64,000 nucleotides of DNA from positions 4,340,001 to 4,404,000 of the forward strand of contig NZ_CP114901.1 of NCBI RefSeq assembly GCF_027497175.1, read 5' to 3'. A program made the position numbers and the translations under genes. This DNA is from Verrucosispora sp. WMMD573. Lineage in GTDB: Bacteria > Actinomycetota > Actinomycetes > Mycobacteriales > Micromonosporaceae. Every line of letters starts with the position of its first letter. Position 1 is the first letter of the stretch. This document shows, piece by piece, positions 44,944 to 53,729 of this stretch. Under the pieces are notes generated by a model. It did not search any database and was not told where the DNA came from. It saw nothing but the letters and a program-made list of their open reading frames with translations.

Positions 44944-46167
44944 ATGGGGCGGTTCCTCCGAGGGCGCGTCGAGACGACCACGGAGACGCACCGCACGACG
45001 CGGTACGAGATCTTCTTCGATCTGGTGTTCGTCTTCGCCCTGACCCGGATCACCGCCTACATGGCTGATGACGCCTCGCCACTGACCCTGCTCAAGGGCC
45101 TGGTCGTCCTGCTGCTGCTGTGGATCTCCTGGCTGATCTACGCCTGGCTGGGCAACCAGGCCCGTGCCGACATCGGGCTGATCCGGGCCGGCACCACCGC
45201 CGTCATGGGGCCGATCTTTCTCATCGCCGTGGTCATCCCGAACGTGTGGGAATCGAGCCTGGGTTCGCGCCTGATCCTGGTGCTGTCGTACCTCGTCGTG
45301 CGGGCGGTCCACCTGGTGCTCTACCGCCGGGCGGCCGAGGGCGATCGGCGGCTGCACCGTACGTTGCGCATCTACACCGTGACCACGGCGCTGTCCTGGA
45401 TCCCGCTGGTCCTCGGTGCCGTTCTCGGCGGTGACGCGCAGCTACTGCTCTGGACGTCGGCGGTCGCGGTCGACTTCGCCGGCGGGCTGGTCGCGTCCAT
45501 GCTGAGCGGATGGCCGTTGCGTAGTTCGGAGCACTTCACCGAACGGCACGCCCTTGTGGTGATCATCGCGCTCGGCGAGACATTGATCTCGGTCGGCGCC
45601 GGAATCGGATCCGAAATGATCAACAGGCCGACCCTACTGGCCACGCTCTTCACTCTTGTCGTCACCGTCTGCCTGTTCCGGCTGTACATGCTGAACTCGG
45701 TGCCGGCGGGTGAGGCGCTGATGGCCGAGCGCGGAGCACGGCGTGATCGGCTCGCCGCCAATGCCTACAGCGGCGGCCACTTCGCGTTGATCGCCGGAAC
45801 GATCTACCTGGCGCTCGGGATCCACAAGGTGATCGCCCCGCTGGCGCATCACCAACCCTGGCAGGCCGCCGAGACGAGCCTGAGCTGGCCCTCGGCCGTC
45901 GCGCTGTTCGGCGGGGTCGCGCTGTATCTCGCGGGCGAGGTGCTGTTCCGTGGGCTCAGCGTCCGATCGGTGGCCCCGGCGCAACTGCTCGCACCCGTGG
46001 TGGCCCTGGCGCTGCTGCCGGCCGGGCGATATCTGCCCGGCCTGGTCGCCCTCGGCCTGCTCGCCACCTTCCTCGTGCTGCTCGTCGGCTACGAGCGCGC
46101 CTTCGGTGCCGGCCGTGCCGTCCACCCTGCCACTGCGGTCACCAGGCACGACACGGGGTCACGCTAG
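44944..46167 (+). CDS. Low temperature requirement A (LtrA) family membrane protein
   Basis: The 407-residue protein has about ten to eleven membrane segments. The family start TTRYEIFFDLVFVFALTRIT is clear, followed by LLLLWISWLIYAWLGNQA, EHFTERHALVVIIALGETLI and GHFALIAGTIYLALGIHK. LtrA was named for cold growth in Listeria; the molecular function is not settled. ATG 44944 puts the start close to the first conserved segment. It converges on the GNAT-like gene 16 bases away. Confidence 0.92.
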   Translation: MGRFLRGRVETTTETHRTTRYEIFFDLVFVFALTRITAYMADDASPLTLLKGLVVLLLLWISWLIYAWLGNQARADIGLIRAGTTAVMGPIFLIAVVIPNVWESSLGSRLILVLSYLVVRAVHLVLYRRAAEGDRRLHRTLRIYTVTTALSWIPLVLGAVLGGDAQLLLWTSAVAVDFAGGLVASMLSGWPLRSSEHFTERHALVVIIALGETLISVGAGIGSEMINRPTLLATLFTLVVTVCLFRLYMLNSVPAGEALMAERGARRDRLAANAYSGGHFALIAGTIYLALGIHKVIAPLAHHQPWQAAETSLSWPSAVALFGGVALYLAGEVLFRGLSVRSVAPAQLLAPVVALALLPAGRYLPGLVALGLLATFLVLLVGYERAFGAGRAVHPATAVTRHDTGSR

Positions 46168-46183
46168 GCACTCACTTCTGGAC

Positions 46184-47239
46184 TTACGGGTCCATTTTTG
46201 TCGAGACAGGGTGGCCGGGCGGTCCGATTGGGGCTGGCAGCACACGGGGAGGGGACTGGACGCGTCCCTGCGCCGGTGGCCGCCGCCGGACCGGCTCGAT
46301 CGGGAAACGTCCGCGGCGCCATTGCCAGTGGCGGCCGGCCTTCAGGTGGTCGATGACGGCGCGTTGCAGCACGGTGTCGCGCGGCAGTTTGTCCAGCGGC
46401 GTGGTCAGGGTACGGAACACGAAACGCACCACCTCGACGTCGGCGTCGAGCCCTTCCGGCTCCTGATAGGGCTCCAATTCGAACCGTCGCTGGAAGCGGA
46501 CGATGTTGGATTTCTCGGGCAGGTACTCCCGCAGCTGCGGGTCGAGCAGCCACGAGCCGCAGGCGAACGCTGTGTAGTGCTCGTCGGGGAAGTGGCGCGG
46601 GAAGAACTCGCGTGCCTCGTCGAGGGAGGCCTCGACCGCCGCCGGGGTCATCGGCCCCGAGTCGGGGATGTGCAGGTCGATGGCGGTGCCGCCGCGATGG
46701 TGCTGGAGCCGGCCCAGCTCGTAGACCGCGCCGCGCGAGTGCAGCGTCAGCCAACTTTGCATGACCGACCAGCCCTCGCGATTCATCCGCCGGTCGATTG
46801 CGAGGTTGCGACCCAGGTCAGCGAGGGTCACCCAGGAGACGGTGTCGGGGACGCCGTGGGCACGGTGATATTCCCTGGCCACGTCGACCAGGGCCAGGTA
46901 CGCGTAGACGTAGAGGTGCCGCCAGGCGGGGCCCCGCTCGCGCGGTAGCGCCGGACCGGGCGGCAGCCACTCGTGACCCCCGAGATCCGCGCGGACCAGG
47001 GCGATCGAGCGGTCGAGCAGCCAGCGCAGCTCCGGGGTCCACTGCGTGGAGTCGGGGTCGGGCCAGCCCGCCATGATCTCGGCGGCGTCGTCCGGCCGTA
47101 CGGCGAGCCGGTCGAGCAGCGCGGGCGCGTCGGCTCTGGCGGGCACCGGCGCGGACGGGTGTTCGCCGGCCAGCCGGTGCACGCGGTCGACGTCCTCGAC
47201 GGGTACGCCGAGCCGGGTGGCGATGTCGTGCAGATCCAC
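46184..47239 (-). CDS. Acyltransferase-domain protein with GNAT-like C-terminal region
   Basis: The 351-residue protein resembles actinomycete proteins that join an N-terminal helical domain (ATRLGVPVEDVDRVHRLA, residues 5-110) with a GNAT-like C-terminal region (WVTLADLGRNLAIDRRMN; GGTAIDLHIPDSGPMTPAAV; FFPRHFPDEHYTAFACGSWL; IVRFQRRFEL). Catalytic residues were not identified. A GTG start at 47239 gives the usual N-terminus. The C-terminal 50 residues are Pro/Arg-rich and look disordered. It follows the XRE-cupin gene on the same strand by 68 bases. Confidence 0.72.
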   Translation of the reverse strand: MDLHDIATRLGVPVEDVDRVHRLAGEHPSAPVPARADAPALLDRLAVRPDDAAEIMAGWPDPDSTQWTPELRWLLDRSIALVRADLGGHEWLPPGPALPRERGPAWRHLYVYAYLALVDVAREYHRAHGVPDTVSWVTLADLGRNLAIDRRMNREGWSVMQSWLTLHSRGAVYELGRLQHHRGGTAIDLHIPDSGPMTPAAVEASLDEAREFFPRHFPDEHYTAFACGSWLLDPQLREYLPEKSNIVRFQRRFELEPYQEPEGLDADVEVVRFVFRTLTTPLDKLPRDTVLQRAVIDHLKAGRHWQWRRGRFPIEPVRRRPPAQGRVQSPPRVLPAPIGPPGHPVSTKMDP

Positions 47240-47307
47240 GCCGACGACAGTAGCGATCGGTGCGTTCGCCGCACCAGTGCCCGGCTCTGCGATGCCTCGC
47301 AGCTCGC

Positions 47308-47844
47308 TCAGGGGTTGGGCGGCGTGACTGCGATGATCAGATGGGCCGGCTGGTCACTGGCGTTGCGGTAGAGGTGGGCCAGGCGTGAGTCGAAGGTGAC
47401 AGCCTCACCGGCGGTGAGGGTGTACGCCTCGCCGCCGATGTCGGCGACCACCTCGCCGCTGATGACGATGGCGCACTCGGTCGAGGGGTGTGCCCACGGC
47501 TCGGCCGAGCTGGCGTCGCCCGGGGCGAGATGGGCCTGGAGCACCTCCAGATCGCCGCGCCCCGGGGTGAGGCGCTCGTAGGTGATCTGGCCCGGGGGCG
47601 CGGTGAGCAGGCTGCGGCTGCCGGCCCGGCTGATGTGCACCGCCGGGGCCTCCGGTTCGGAGAACAGCTCGGCGATCGAGGTGTCGAACACCTGCGCGAG
47701 CTTGCGCAGGGTGGCCAGGCTCGGATCGGTCGCCCCGTTCTCGATCTGACTCAGCAGGGCGGGTGACACGTCGGCGGCTGTGGCGAGCTGCCGCAGCGTG
47801 AGGGAGTGCTGCTGGCGCAGGACGCGGAGCCGGTCACCGAGCAT
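47308..47844 (-). CDS. XRE-family regulator with cupin sensor domain
   Basis: The 178-residue protein has an N-terminal helix-turn-helix (RVLRQQHSLTLRQLATAADV, SPALLSQIENGATDPSLATL, residues 6-60) and a C-terminal cupin barrel (EPWAHPSTECAIVISGEVVA, YTLTAGEAVTFDSRLAHLYR). Proteins of this type (PuuR group) bind small molecules such as amino acids or polyamines in the cupin. It is divergent from the peptide-type importer operon, and the 310-base space between them holds a nested palindrome likely to be its operator. It probably represses that operon and itself. Confidence 0.9.
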   Translation of the reverse strand: MLGDRLRVLRQQHSLTLRQLATAADVSPALLSQIENGATDPSLATLRKLAQVFDTSIAELFSEPEAPAVHISRAGSRSLLTAPPGQITYERLTPGRGDLEVLQAHLAPGDASSAEPWAHPSTECAIVISGEVVADIGGEAYTLTAGEAVTFDSRLAHLYRNASDQPAHLIIAVTPPNP

Positions 47845-47878
47845 CTGAACCTCGATCCGATAACAGTGTGGCTAAAAA

Positions 47879-47920
47879 TGTTTGACCAAGCTACACGGCC
47901 GTGTTTAGGGTGGTCAAACA
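47879..47920. promoter_or_regulatory. Nested palindromic operator with overlapping divergent promoters
   Basis: TGTTTGACCA (47879-47888) and its exact complement TGGTCAAACA (47911-47920) flank a central palindrome ACACGGCCGTGT (47893-47904). Each outer arm contains TTGACC, a good -35. On the plus strand TTGACC then 18 bases and TAGGGT; on the minus strand TTGACC then 18 bases and TAGCTT. The site therefore could serve both the XRE-cupin gene and the importer operon and bind the regulator. The rest of the interval 47845-48154 has an 18-base tandem repeat and no gene. Confidence 0.65.
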
Positions 47921-48010
47921 CGAGGGCGGCGCTGTTTGGTACTGGTGGACACGCCGCGTCCAGACATGAACCGGACGAATGCGAGTCCGGCTACATCCAA
48001 CCCTGCGACG

Positions 48011-48046
48011 ACGCACCCCGAGAACCCGACGCACCCCGAGAACCCG
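48011..48046 (+). repeat. Two-copy perfect 18-base tandem repeat
   Basis: ACGCACCCCGAGAACCCG occurs twice in direct succession in the leader of the importer operon, 109 bases before the lipoprotein start. It may be a simple replication slippage or a regulatory element. Confidence 0.9.
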
Positions 48047-48154
48047 GAACACCGGCATTGGCCGTCTGGGCCCGGGCCGGTGGTGGTGCCGCCGGACGTC
48101 GATTGCCCAGCGGGTCCCGCGCAGCGGGCCGCGCCATACGAAGGTAGGAACAGC

Positions 48155-49762
48155 ATGTCGGTGTCCCCCCGCCGGCTCCGCGCCGGAGCGCTCGCTCTGG
48201 CGACGCTGGCCATCATCTCCACCACCGCCTGCACGGCCGGCGGCAGCGGTGGCAACGCGAACGGTGGCGAGGCCCAGACCCTCACCGTCAACACGTCGTT
48301 CGTGCTCAAGACCCTCGACCCTGGCCGCGTCTACGAGGCCACCGGCCTGACCGCCGTGCACGCCCTCTACGACACCCTGCTCACCTTCGAGGGCTCCGAC
48401 GTCGGTACCCCCGTACCGGCGTTGGCCGAGTCGTACGAGGCGTCCCCGGACGCGAAGACCTTCACCTTCAAGCTCCGCTCCGGCGTGACCTTCTCCGACG
48501 GCAGCCCGCTCACCGCCGACGACGTGGTGTTCTCCCTCAACCGGCTGAAGAACATCAAGGGCAGCCCGGCGGTCACGGTGAGCGAGCTGAGCGTCAGCAA
48601 GACCGACGACAGCACCGTCGTGGTCACCTCGGCCACGCCCAACCCGAACGTGCCGGTGGTGCTGGCGATGCCGTCCACCGGTGTGCTCAACGCCGAGGTC
48701 GCCCGCGACAACGGTGCCAAGGACGGCGCGGACGCCGCGCAGGGTGACACCGCCCAGCAGTACCTCGACACCAACTCGATCGGCAGCGGCCCTTACGTGC
48801 TCAAGTCCTACGAGCCGGAGTCGCAGGTGGTGCTGGAGGCCAACCCGAACTACTGGGGCGACAAGCCGCAGTTCGAGCGGGTGGTGCTGCGCAACATGGA
48901 CGTGCAGACCCAGAAGCTGACCATGCAGCGCGCCGAGAGCGCCGAGATCTCGCTGGACATCTCCGGCAAGCTGCTCGACGGCCTGCCGGAGAGCCTGCAG
49001 ACCTCCGGCGTGCAGGACACCGTCTACTTCCTCTTCCTCAACGCCGACCCGGCGGTCTCGGCGGTGGCCGCGAATCCGAAGTTCAACCAGGCGCTGCGCG
49101 CCGCCATCGACTACCAGGGCATCGCCGCCCTGTACGGCGCGGGGGCCGCGCCCGGCGCCGGCCTGGTCGCGCCGGCCTTCCCCGGCACCCTGCCGGCGAG
49201 CGAGGCGTCCACCCGGGACGTGGCGAAGGCCAAGGCCCTGCTCGCCGAGGCCGGGCTCACCAACCCGACGGTGAGGTTCAACTACCCGGCCATCACCTAC
49301 AAGGGCGTGGACCTGGGCACCGTGGCCACCAAGGTGCAGGGCGACGCCGCCGAGGCCGGCATCACGCTGGAGTTGAACCCGCAGCCGCTGACCACGTTCC
49401 TCGACGAGATGCGCAGCGGCAAGTCGCCCCTGGGCTTCACCCCGCAGAGCCTGAACTACCCGGTCGCCGACTCGCTGATCAACAACATGGCACCTGGACA
49501 GGCCACCGCGCTGCGCTCGGGCTGGACCGTCGAGCGGGCCGACCCGGCGGTCGTCGCGGCCGGTGAGAAGGTCACCGAGACCCTCGACCTCGCGGCCCGG
49601 GCCACCGCCATGCAGGAGTGGCAGCGGCTGATGAACCAGTCCTCCCCGTACATCGTGCTGGCCAGCAACTCCTCCACGGTGGTGGCGACCGCCGACCTGA
49701 CCGGCGCGGACTACTCCGCCGCCGGTTGGCAGATCGACGTCGCCGCGGTCGGCCGCAGGTAG
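48155..49762 (+). CDS. Peptide/nickel-type ABC substrate-binding lipoprotein (family 5)
   Basis: The 535-residue protein has a lipoprotein signal (ALALATLAIISTTAC) and the family 5 binding fold: LDPGRVYEATGLTAVHALYD, LTADDVVFSLNRLKN, IGSGPYVLKSYEPESQVVLE, NPNYWGDKPQF and a C-terminal region ending GWQIDVAAVGRR. AGGTAGGAAC precedes the ATG. It is the first gene of a ten-gene operon and determines which oligopeptide-like compound enters; the ligand is unknown. Confidence 0.93.
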   Translation: MSVSPRRLRAGALALATLAIISTTACTAGGSGGNANGGEAQTLTVNTSFVLKTLDPGRVYEATGLTAVHALYDTLLTFEGSDVGTPVPALAESYEASPDAKTFTFKLRSGVTFSDGSPLTADDVVFSLNRLKNIKGSPAVTVSELSVSKTDDSTVVVTSATPNPNVPVVLAMPSTGVLNAEVARDNGAKDGADAAQGDTAQQYLDTNSIGSGPYVLKSYEPESQVVLEANPNYWGDKPQFERVVLRNMDVQTQKLTMQRAESAEISLDISGKLLDGLPESLQTSGVQDTVYFLFLNADPAVSAVAANPKFNQALRAAIDYQGIAALYGAGAAPGAGLVAPAFPGTLPASEASTRDVAKAKALLAEAGLTNPTVRFNYPAITYKGVDLGTVATKVQGDAAEAGITLELNPQPLTTFLDEMRSGKSPLGFTPQSLNYPVADSLINNMAPGQATALRSGWTVERADPAVVAAGEKVTETLDLAARATAMQEWQRLMNQSSPYIVLASNSSTVVATADLTGADYSAAGWQIDVAAVGRR

Positions 49763-49772
49763 TCGGAGCACC

Positions 49773-50858
49773 ATGACGACGGTCCACAACGGCGAGCCGG
49801 GCGCGGTCACCACGACCGCGCCCCGGCCCCGCCGGTCCCACCCGCTGCTCGCGTTCCTGGCCAAGCGGCTGGCGATCACCGCCGGGCTGCTGCTGGGCGT
49901 CACCGTGGTGACGTTCGGTCTGGTCAACGTGGTACCCGGTGATCCGGTCACCGCCAACCTGTCCGACCAGGCGCTCAACGACCCGGACACGGTGGCCGCC
50001 TTCCGCGAGAAGTGGGGGCTGGACCGGCCGCTCTGGCAGCAGTACCTGCACTACCTGGGCAACCTCTTCCGCGGCGACCTGGGTATCTCCCAGCAGACCG
50101 GTAGGGCGGTCCTGGACGACCTGGTGCGGTACGTGCCGGCGACCCTGGAACTGGCCATCCCCACCATGGTGCTGGCGCTGGTGATCGGCACCGGGATCGG
50201 CATGCTGGCGGCGGTCCGCAACGGGCGGGTCACCGACCAACTCGTCCGGGTGGGCGCGCTGCTCGGCCTCTCCACGCCGCCGTTCTGGCTGTCGCTCGTG
50301 GTGCTCTACGTCTTCTTCTACCAGCTCGGCCTGGCCCCCAGCGGTGGACGGCTCTCCACCGGCTTCAGCCCGCCGCCGACCGTGACCGGCATGTACACCG
50401 TCGACGCGGCTTTGGCCGGTCAGTGGGACGTGGCCTGGGACGCGGCCCAGCACCTCACCCTGCCGGTGCTGGTGCTGACCTCGCTGACCGTGGCGCTGCT
50501 GGTCCGCTTCGTCCGCTCCGCAATGCTGGAGGTGCTCCAGCAGGACTACATCCGGGCTGCGTACGCCAAGGGCCTGCCGGCCCGGGTGGTGCTGCGCCGG
50601 CACCTGCTGCGCGCCGGCCTGGTCCCGGTGGTCACCGTCTCCGGCCTGGCCTTCGCCTCGCTGCTGTCCGGGACGGTGCTGGTGGAGAGCATCTTCGGCT
50701 GGCCCGGCGTCGGTCAGTACGCCTACCGCAGCGCCACCGCCCTCGACCTGCCCGCGATCCTCGGTGTCAGCCTGTTCGTGGCGCTGGTCTACACGCTTGT
50801 CAACCTCACCGTCGACCTGCTGTACGGGCTCATCGACCCGAGGATCCGCCTGTCATGA
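49773..50858 (+). CDS. ABC transporter permease, DppB type
   Basis: The 361-residue permease has an N-terminal membrane segment (LAITAGLLLGVTVVTFGLVN), the NVVPGDPV segment typical of DppB, and the coupling loop DYIRAAYAKGLPARVVLRRH. The usual LLSGTVLVESIFGWPGVG is present near the C-terminus. It lies 10 bases after the binding-protein gene and overlaps the next permease gene (ATGA). Confidence 0.94.
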   Translation: MTTVHNGEPGAVTTTAPRPRRSHPLLAFLAKRLAITAGLLLGVTVVTFGLVNVVPGDPVTANLSDQALNDPDTVAAFREKWGLDRPLWQQYLHYLGNLFRGDLGISQQTGRAVLDDLVRYVPATLELAIPTMVLALVIGTGIGMLAAVRNGRVTDQLVRVGALLGLSTPPFWLSLVVLYVFFYQLGLAPSGGRLSTGFSPPPTVTGMYTVDAALAGQWDVAWDAAQHLTLPVLVLTSLTVALLVRFVRSAMLEVLQQDYIRAAYAKGLPARVVLRRHLLRAGLVPVVTVSGLAFASLLSGTVLVESIFGWPGVGQYAYRSATALDLPAILGVSLFVALVYTLVNLTVDLLYGLIDPRIRLS

Positions 50859-51772
50859 CGACGATCGCACCCGATCCGGTGGCCCCCGACCCGAAGGTGG
50901 ACCGGGCGCTGACCCGCCGTCGCTGGTTGGGCCGGCTGCGTGGCGGCTCGGCCGGTCGGCCGGTCTGGCGACAGCCGATCGCCGTGGTGGCGCTGACCAT
51001 TCTCGGCGGCTGGCTGCTGGTGGCGATCCTCGCCCCGCTGGTCGCTCCCTACGACCCGCTCGCGCAGAGCGCCGACACCTACGCGGCACCGTCGGCGGCG
51101 CACTGGTTCGGCACCGACTCCCTCGGCCGGGACATCTTCAGCCGCGTCGTGCACGGCGCGCGGTTGTCGATCCCGCTGGCCCTGGCCATCGTGTCGCTGG
51201 CCCTGCTGATCGGCGGCCTGCTCGGGCTGATCGCCGGATACCTGGGCCGGTTCGCCGACGAGGCGTTGATGCGGCTGACCGACCTGGTCTTCGCTTTCCC
51301 GCAGATCATCCTGGCCATGGCGGTGACCGCCGCCTTCGGCCCGAACACCCGCAACGCGGTGCTGGCGCTGGTCATCGTCTCCTGGCCGGTCTACGCCCGG
51401 GTGATCCGCAGCGCCGTGCTCAGCATGCGCGGCGACGACTACCTCAACGCCGCCCGACTGCTCGGTGTCGGACCGGTCCGGGCGCTGCGTCGCGACGTGC
51501 TGCCCAACAGCATCGGTCCGGCGATCGTGCTGGCCACCCTGGAACTGGGCAACGCGGTGCTGCTGCTCGCCGCGCTCTCCTTCCTGGGGCTGGGACCCCG
51601 CCCACCCGCCGCCGAGTGGGGCTCGATGGTCGCGCTCGGCTCGCAGGATCTGTCGATGTGGTGGGTCAGCGTCTTCCCGGGCCTGGCCATCCTCACCGTC
51701 GTGATGGCCTTCAACGTGCTCGGCGACGCGCTGCGCGACCGGCTCGACCCCCGCTACGCGAAGGGACGCTGA
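50855..51772 (+). CDS. ABC transporter permease, DppC type
   Basis: The 305-residue permease has HWFGTDSLGRDIFSRVVHGA, the DppC hallmark, and the coupling loop DYLNAARLLGVGPVRALRRD, then SFLGLGPRPPAAEWGSM and a C-terminal LGDALRDRLDPRYAKGR. The ATG at 50855 overlaps the DppB stop; this fixes the start despite a longer open frame upstream. It pairs with the preceding permease. Confidence 0.94.
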   Translation: MTTIAPDPVAPDPKVDRALTRRRWLGRLRGGSAGRPVWRQPIAVVALTILGGWLLVAILAPLVAPYDPLAQSADTYAAPSAAHWFGTDSLGRDIFSRVVHGARLSIPLALAIVSLALLIGGLLGLIAGYLGRFADEALMRLTDLVFAFPQIILAMAVTAAFGPNTRNAVLALVIVSWPVYARVIRSAVLSMRGDDYLNAARLLGVGPVRALRRDVLPNSIGPAIVLATLELGNAVLLLAALSFLGLGPRPPAAEWGSMVALGSQDLSMWWVSVFPGLAILTVVMAFNVLGDALRDRLDPRYAKGR

Positions 51773-51773
51773 G

Positions 51774-52754
51774 ATGGCGCCGTTGCTCGACGTCGACTCC
51801 CTCGCCGTGACCCTGCCCGGCCCGCGCGGGCCGCTGCCGATCCTGCACGACGTGTCGCTCAGCGTCGACGAGGGTGAACTCGTCGGCATCGCCGGCGAGA
51901 GCGGCTGCGGCAAGAGCCTCACCGCACAGACCCTGCTCGGCCTGCTGCCGGCCGGCGCCAAGGTCACCGGCACGGCGCGGTTCGCCGGCACCGACCTGCT
52001 CGGCCTGGACAACCGTGGCTGGCAGCGGATCCGGGGCGCGGGCATCGCCATGGTCTTCCAGGACCCGACCGCCGCCCTGCACCCGATGCTCACCGTCGGT
52101 CGTCAGCTCACCGAACACATGCGGGTGCACCTGCGAATGGACCGGCGGGCCGCGACCCGCCGCGCGGTGGAACTGCTCGACCAGGTCAGGATCCCCGACC
52201 CGGAACGGGCCCTGCGCGCCTATCCGCACCAGTTCTCCGGCGGCATGCGGCAACGGGCGGCCATCGCCATCGCCCTGGCCGCCCGCCCCCGACTGCTGAT
52301 CGCCGACGAACCGACCACCGCCCTGGACGTCACCGTGCAGGCCGGCATCCTCGCCCTGCTCGACCGGCTTCGCGCGGAGACCGGGCTGGCCGTCGCCTTC
52401 ATCACCCACGACCTGGGGGTGCTCAGCGCGTTGACCACCCGTGGCTACGTCTTCTACGCCGGTCGCGTGGTGGAGACCGGCCCCACCGGGGCGCTGCTCA
52501 CCGAGCCCAGCCATCCGTACACGGCGGCGCTGCTCGGTGCCCGGCCGCACGGCACCCAGGCCGTCGGCACGCTGCGGCCCATCCCCGGTGCCCCGCCGGC
52601 ACCGGGAGAAGGGTCGCCGGGCTGTCCGTTCCAACCCCGCTGCCGGTACGCCGAACCGGCCTGCGGCACCGCGCCGCCACCTCTGGCGCCGGCGGCTGTC
52701 GACCGGTCCGTGGCCTGCGTGGTCCGCCCGCACCTGGAGGTGACAGCCCGATGA
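51774..52754 (+). CDS. ABC transporter ATP-binding protein, DppD type
   Basis: The 326-residue ATPase has Walker [16 protein letters not shown], signature [16 protein letters not shown] and Walker [13 protein letters not shown]. The C-terminal oligopeptide/dipeptide domain carries the Cys-rich [16 protein letters not shown], which in DppD proteins can hold an iron-sulphur cluster. It starts one base after the DppC stop and overlaps the second ATPase gene. Confidence 0.94.
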   Translation: MAPLLDVDSLAVTLPGPRGPLPILHDVSLSVDEGELVGIAGESGCGKSLTAQTLLGLLPAGAKVTGTARFAGTDLLGLDNRGWQRIRGAGIAMVFQDPTAALHPMLTVGRQLTEHMRVHLRMDRRAATRRAVELLDQVRIPDPERALRAYPHQFSGGMRQRAAIAIALAARPRLLIADEPTTALDVTVQAGILALLDRLRAETGLAVAFITHDLGVLSALTTRGYVFYAGRVVETGPTGALLTEPSHPYTAALLGARPHGTQAVGTLRPIPGAPPAPGEGSPGCPFQPRCRYAEPACGTAPPPLAPAAVDRSVACVVRPHLEVTAR

Positions 52755-53719
52755 CCGGCCTGCTGGACATCAGCGACGTCGAGGTCGAGTACCGCTCGCG
52801 GGGGCGTGGCCGGGTGCTCGCGGTCGCCGGGGTCAGCCTGGACGTGGCGGCCGGGCAGATCGTCGGCCTGGTCGGCGAGTCCGGCTGCGGCAAGTCGTCG
52901 CTGGCCCGGGTCGCCGTGGGGTTGACTCCGCCGAGCGCCGGGGCGGTCCGCTTCGCCGGTCAGCCGGTCACGCCGCTGGGCTGGCGACGCCGGCCGGAGA
53001 CCGAGATCGGCCTGCAAATGGTCTTCCAGAACCCGTACGCCTCGCTGAATCCCCGGCGCACCATCGGCGCGCAACTGCTCGACGGCATCCCGGCGACGGT
53101 GACCGGCGCGACGGCCCGCCGGGACCGGGTGCGGGAGCTGTTGGATCGGGTCGGCATGCCGACCACCGCCGCCGAGCGGTACCCGCACCAGTTCTCCGGC
53201 GGGCAGCGGCAACGCCTCGCCATCGCCCGGGCCCTCGCACCGCAACCACGGATGATCATCGCCGACGAACCGGTCACCGCGCTGGACGCCTCGTCCCAGG
53301 CGCAGGTGGTCAACCTGCTCGTCGGTCTGGTCCGCGACCTCGACATGGGCATGCTGTTCATCTCCCACGACCTCGCCCTGGTGCACGAGATCGCCGACAT
53401 CACCGCCGTGATGTACCTGGGCCGCATCGTGGAGAGCGCGCCCACCCGGGAGCTGTGGCGAGATCCGCGACACCCCTACACCCGGGCGCTTATCGACGCG
53501 GTGCCCCGCATCGGCCCCATCCCACAGCTGCCCGCCACCCTGGCCGGTGAGGTGCCCGATCCCGCCAACGCCCCCGCCGGCTGCCGGTTCCGGCCACGCT
53601 GCCCGCACGCCTTCGCCCCCTGCGGTGACCAGCCACCCACCCTCGACCTCGGCGGACGCAGCGCCGCCTGCTGGCTCAACGATCCCACGATGGCCCTGGC
53701 CACCGTGCCCGCGAACTGA
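52751..53719 (+). CDS. ABC transporter ATP-binding protein, DppF type
   Basis: The 322-residue ATPase has Walker [16 protein letters not shown], the Q-loop VFQNPYASLNPRRTIG, signature FSGGQRQRLAIARAL and Walker B MIIADEPVTALDAS. The C-terminal domain ends with PAGCRFRPRCPHAFAPC. It overlaps the DppD stop (ATGA) and completes the two-ATPase importer. Confidence 0.94.
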   Translation: MTGLLDISDVEVEYRSRGRGRVLAVAGVSLDVAAGQIVGLVGESGCGKSSLARVAVGLTPPSAGAVRFAGQPVTPLGWRRRPETEIGLQMVFQNPYASLNPRRTIGAQLLDGIPATVTGATARRDRVRELLDRVGMPTTAAERYPHQFSGGQRQRLAIARALAPQPRMIIADEPVTALDASSQAQVVNLLVGLVRDLDMGMLFISHDLALVHEIADITAVMYLGRIVESAPTRELWRDPRHPYTRALIDAVPRIGPIPQLPATLAGEVPDPANAPAGCRFRPRCPHAFAPCGDQPPTLDLGGRSAACWLNDPTMALATVPAN

Positions 53720-53729
53720 GGACGTCGTC

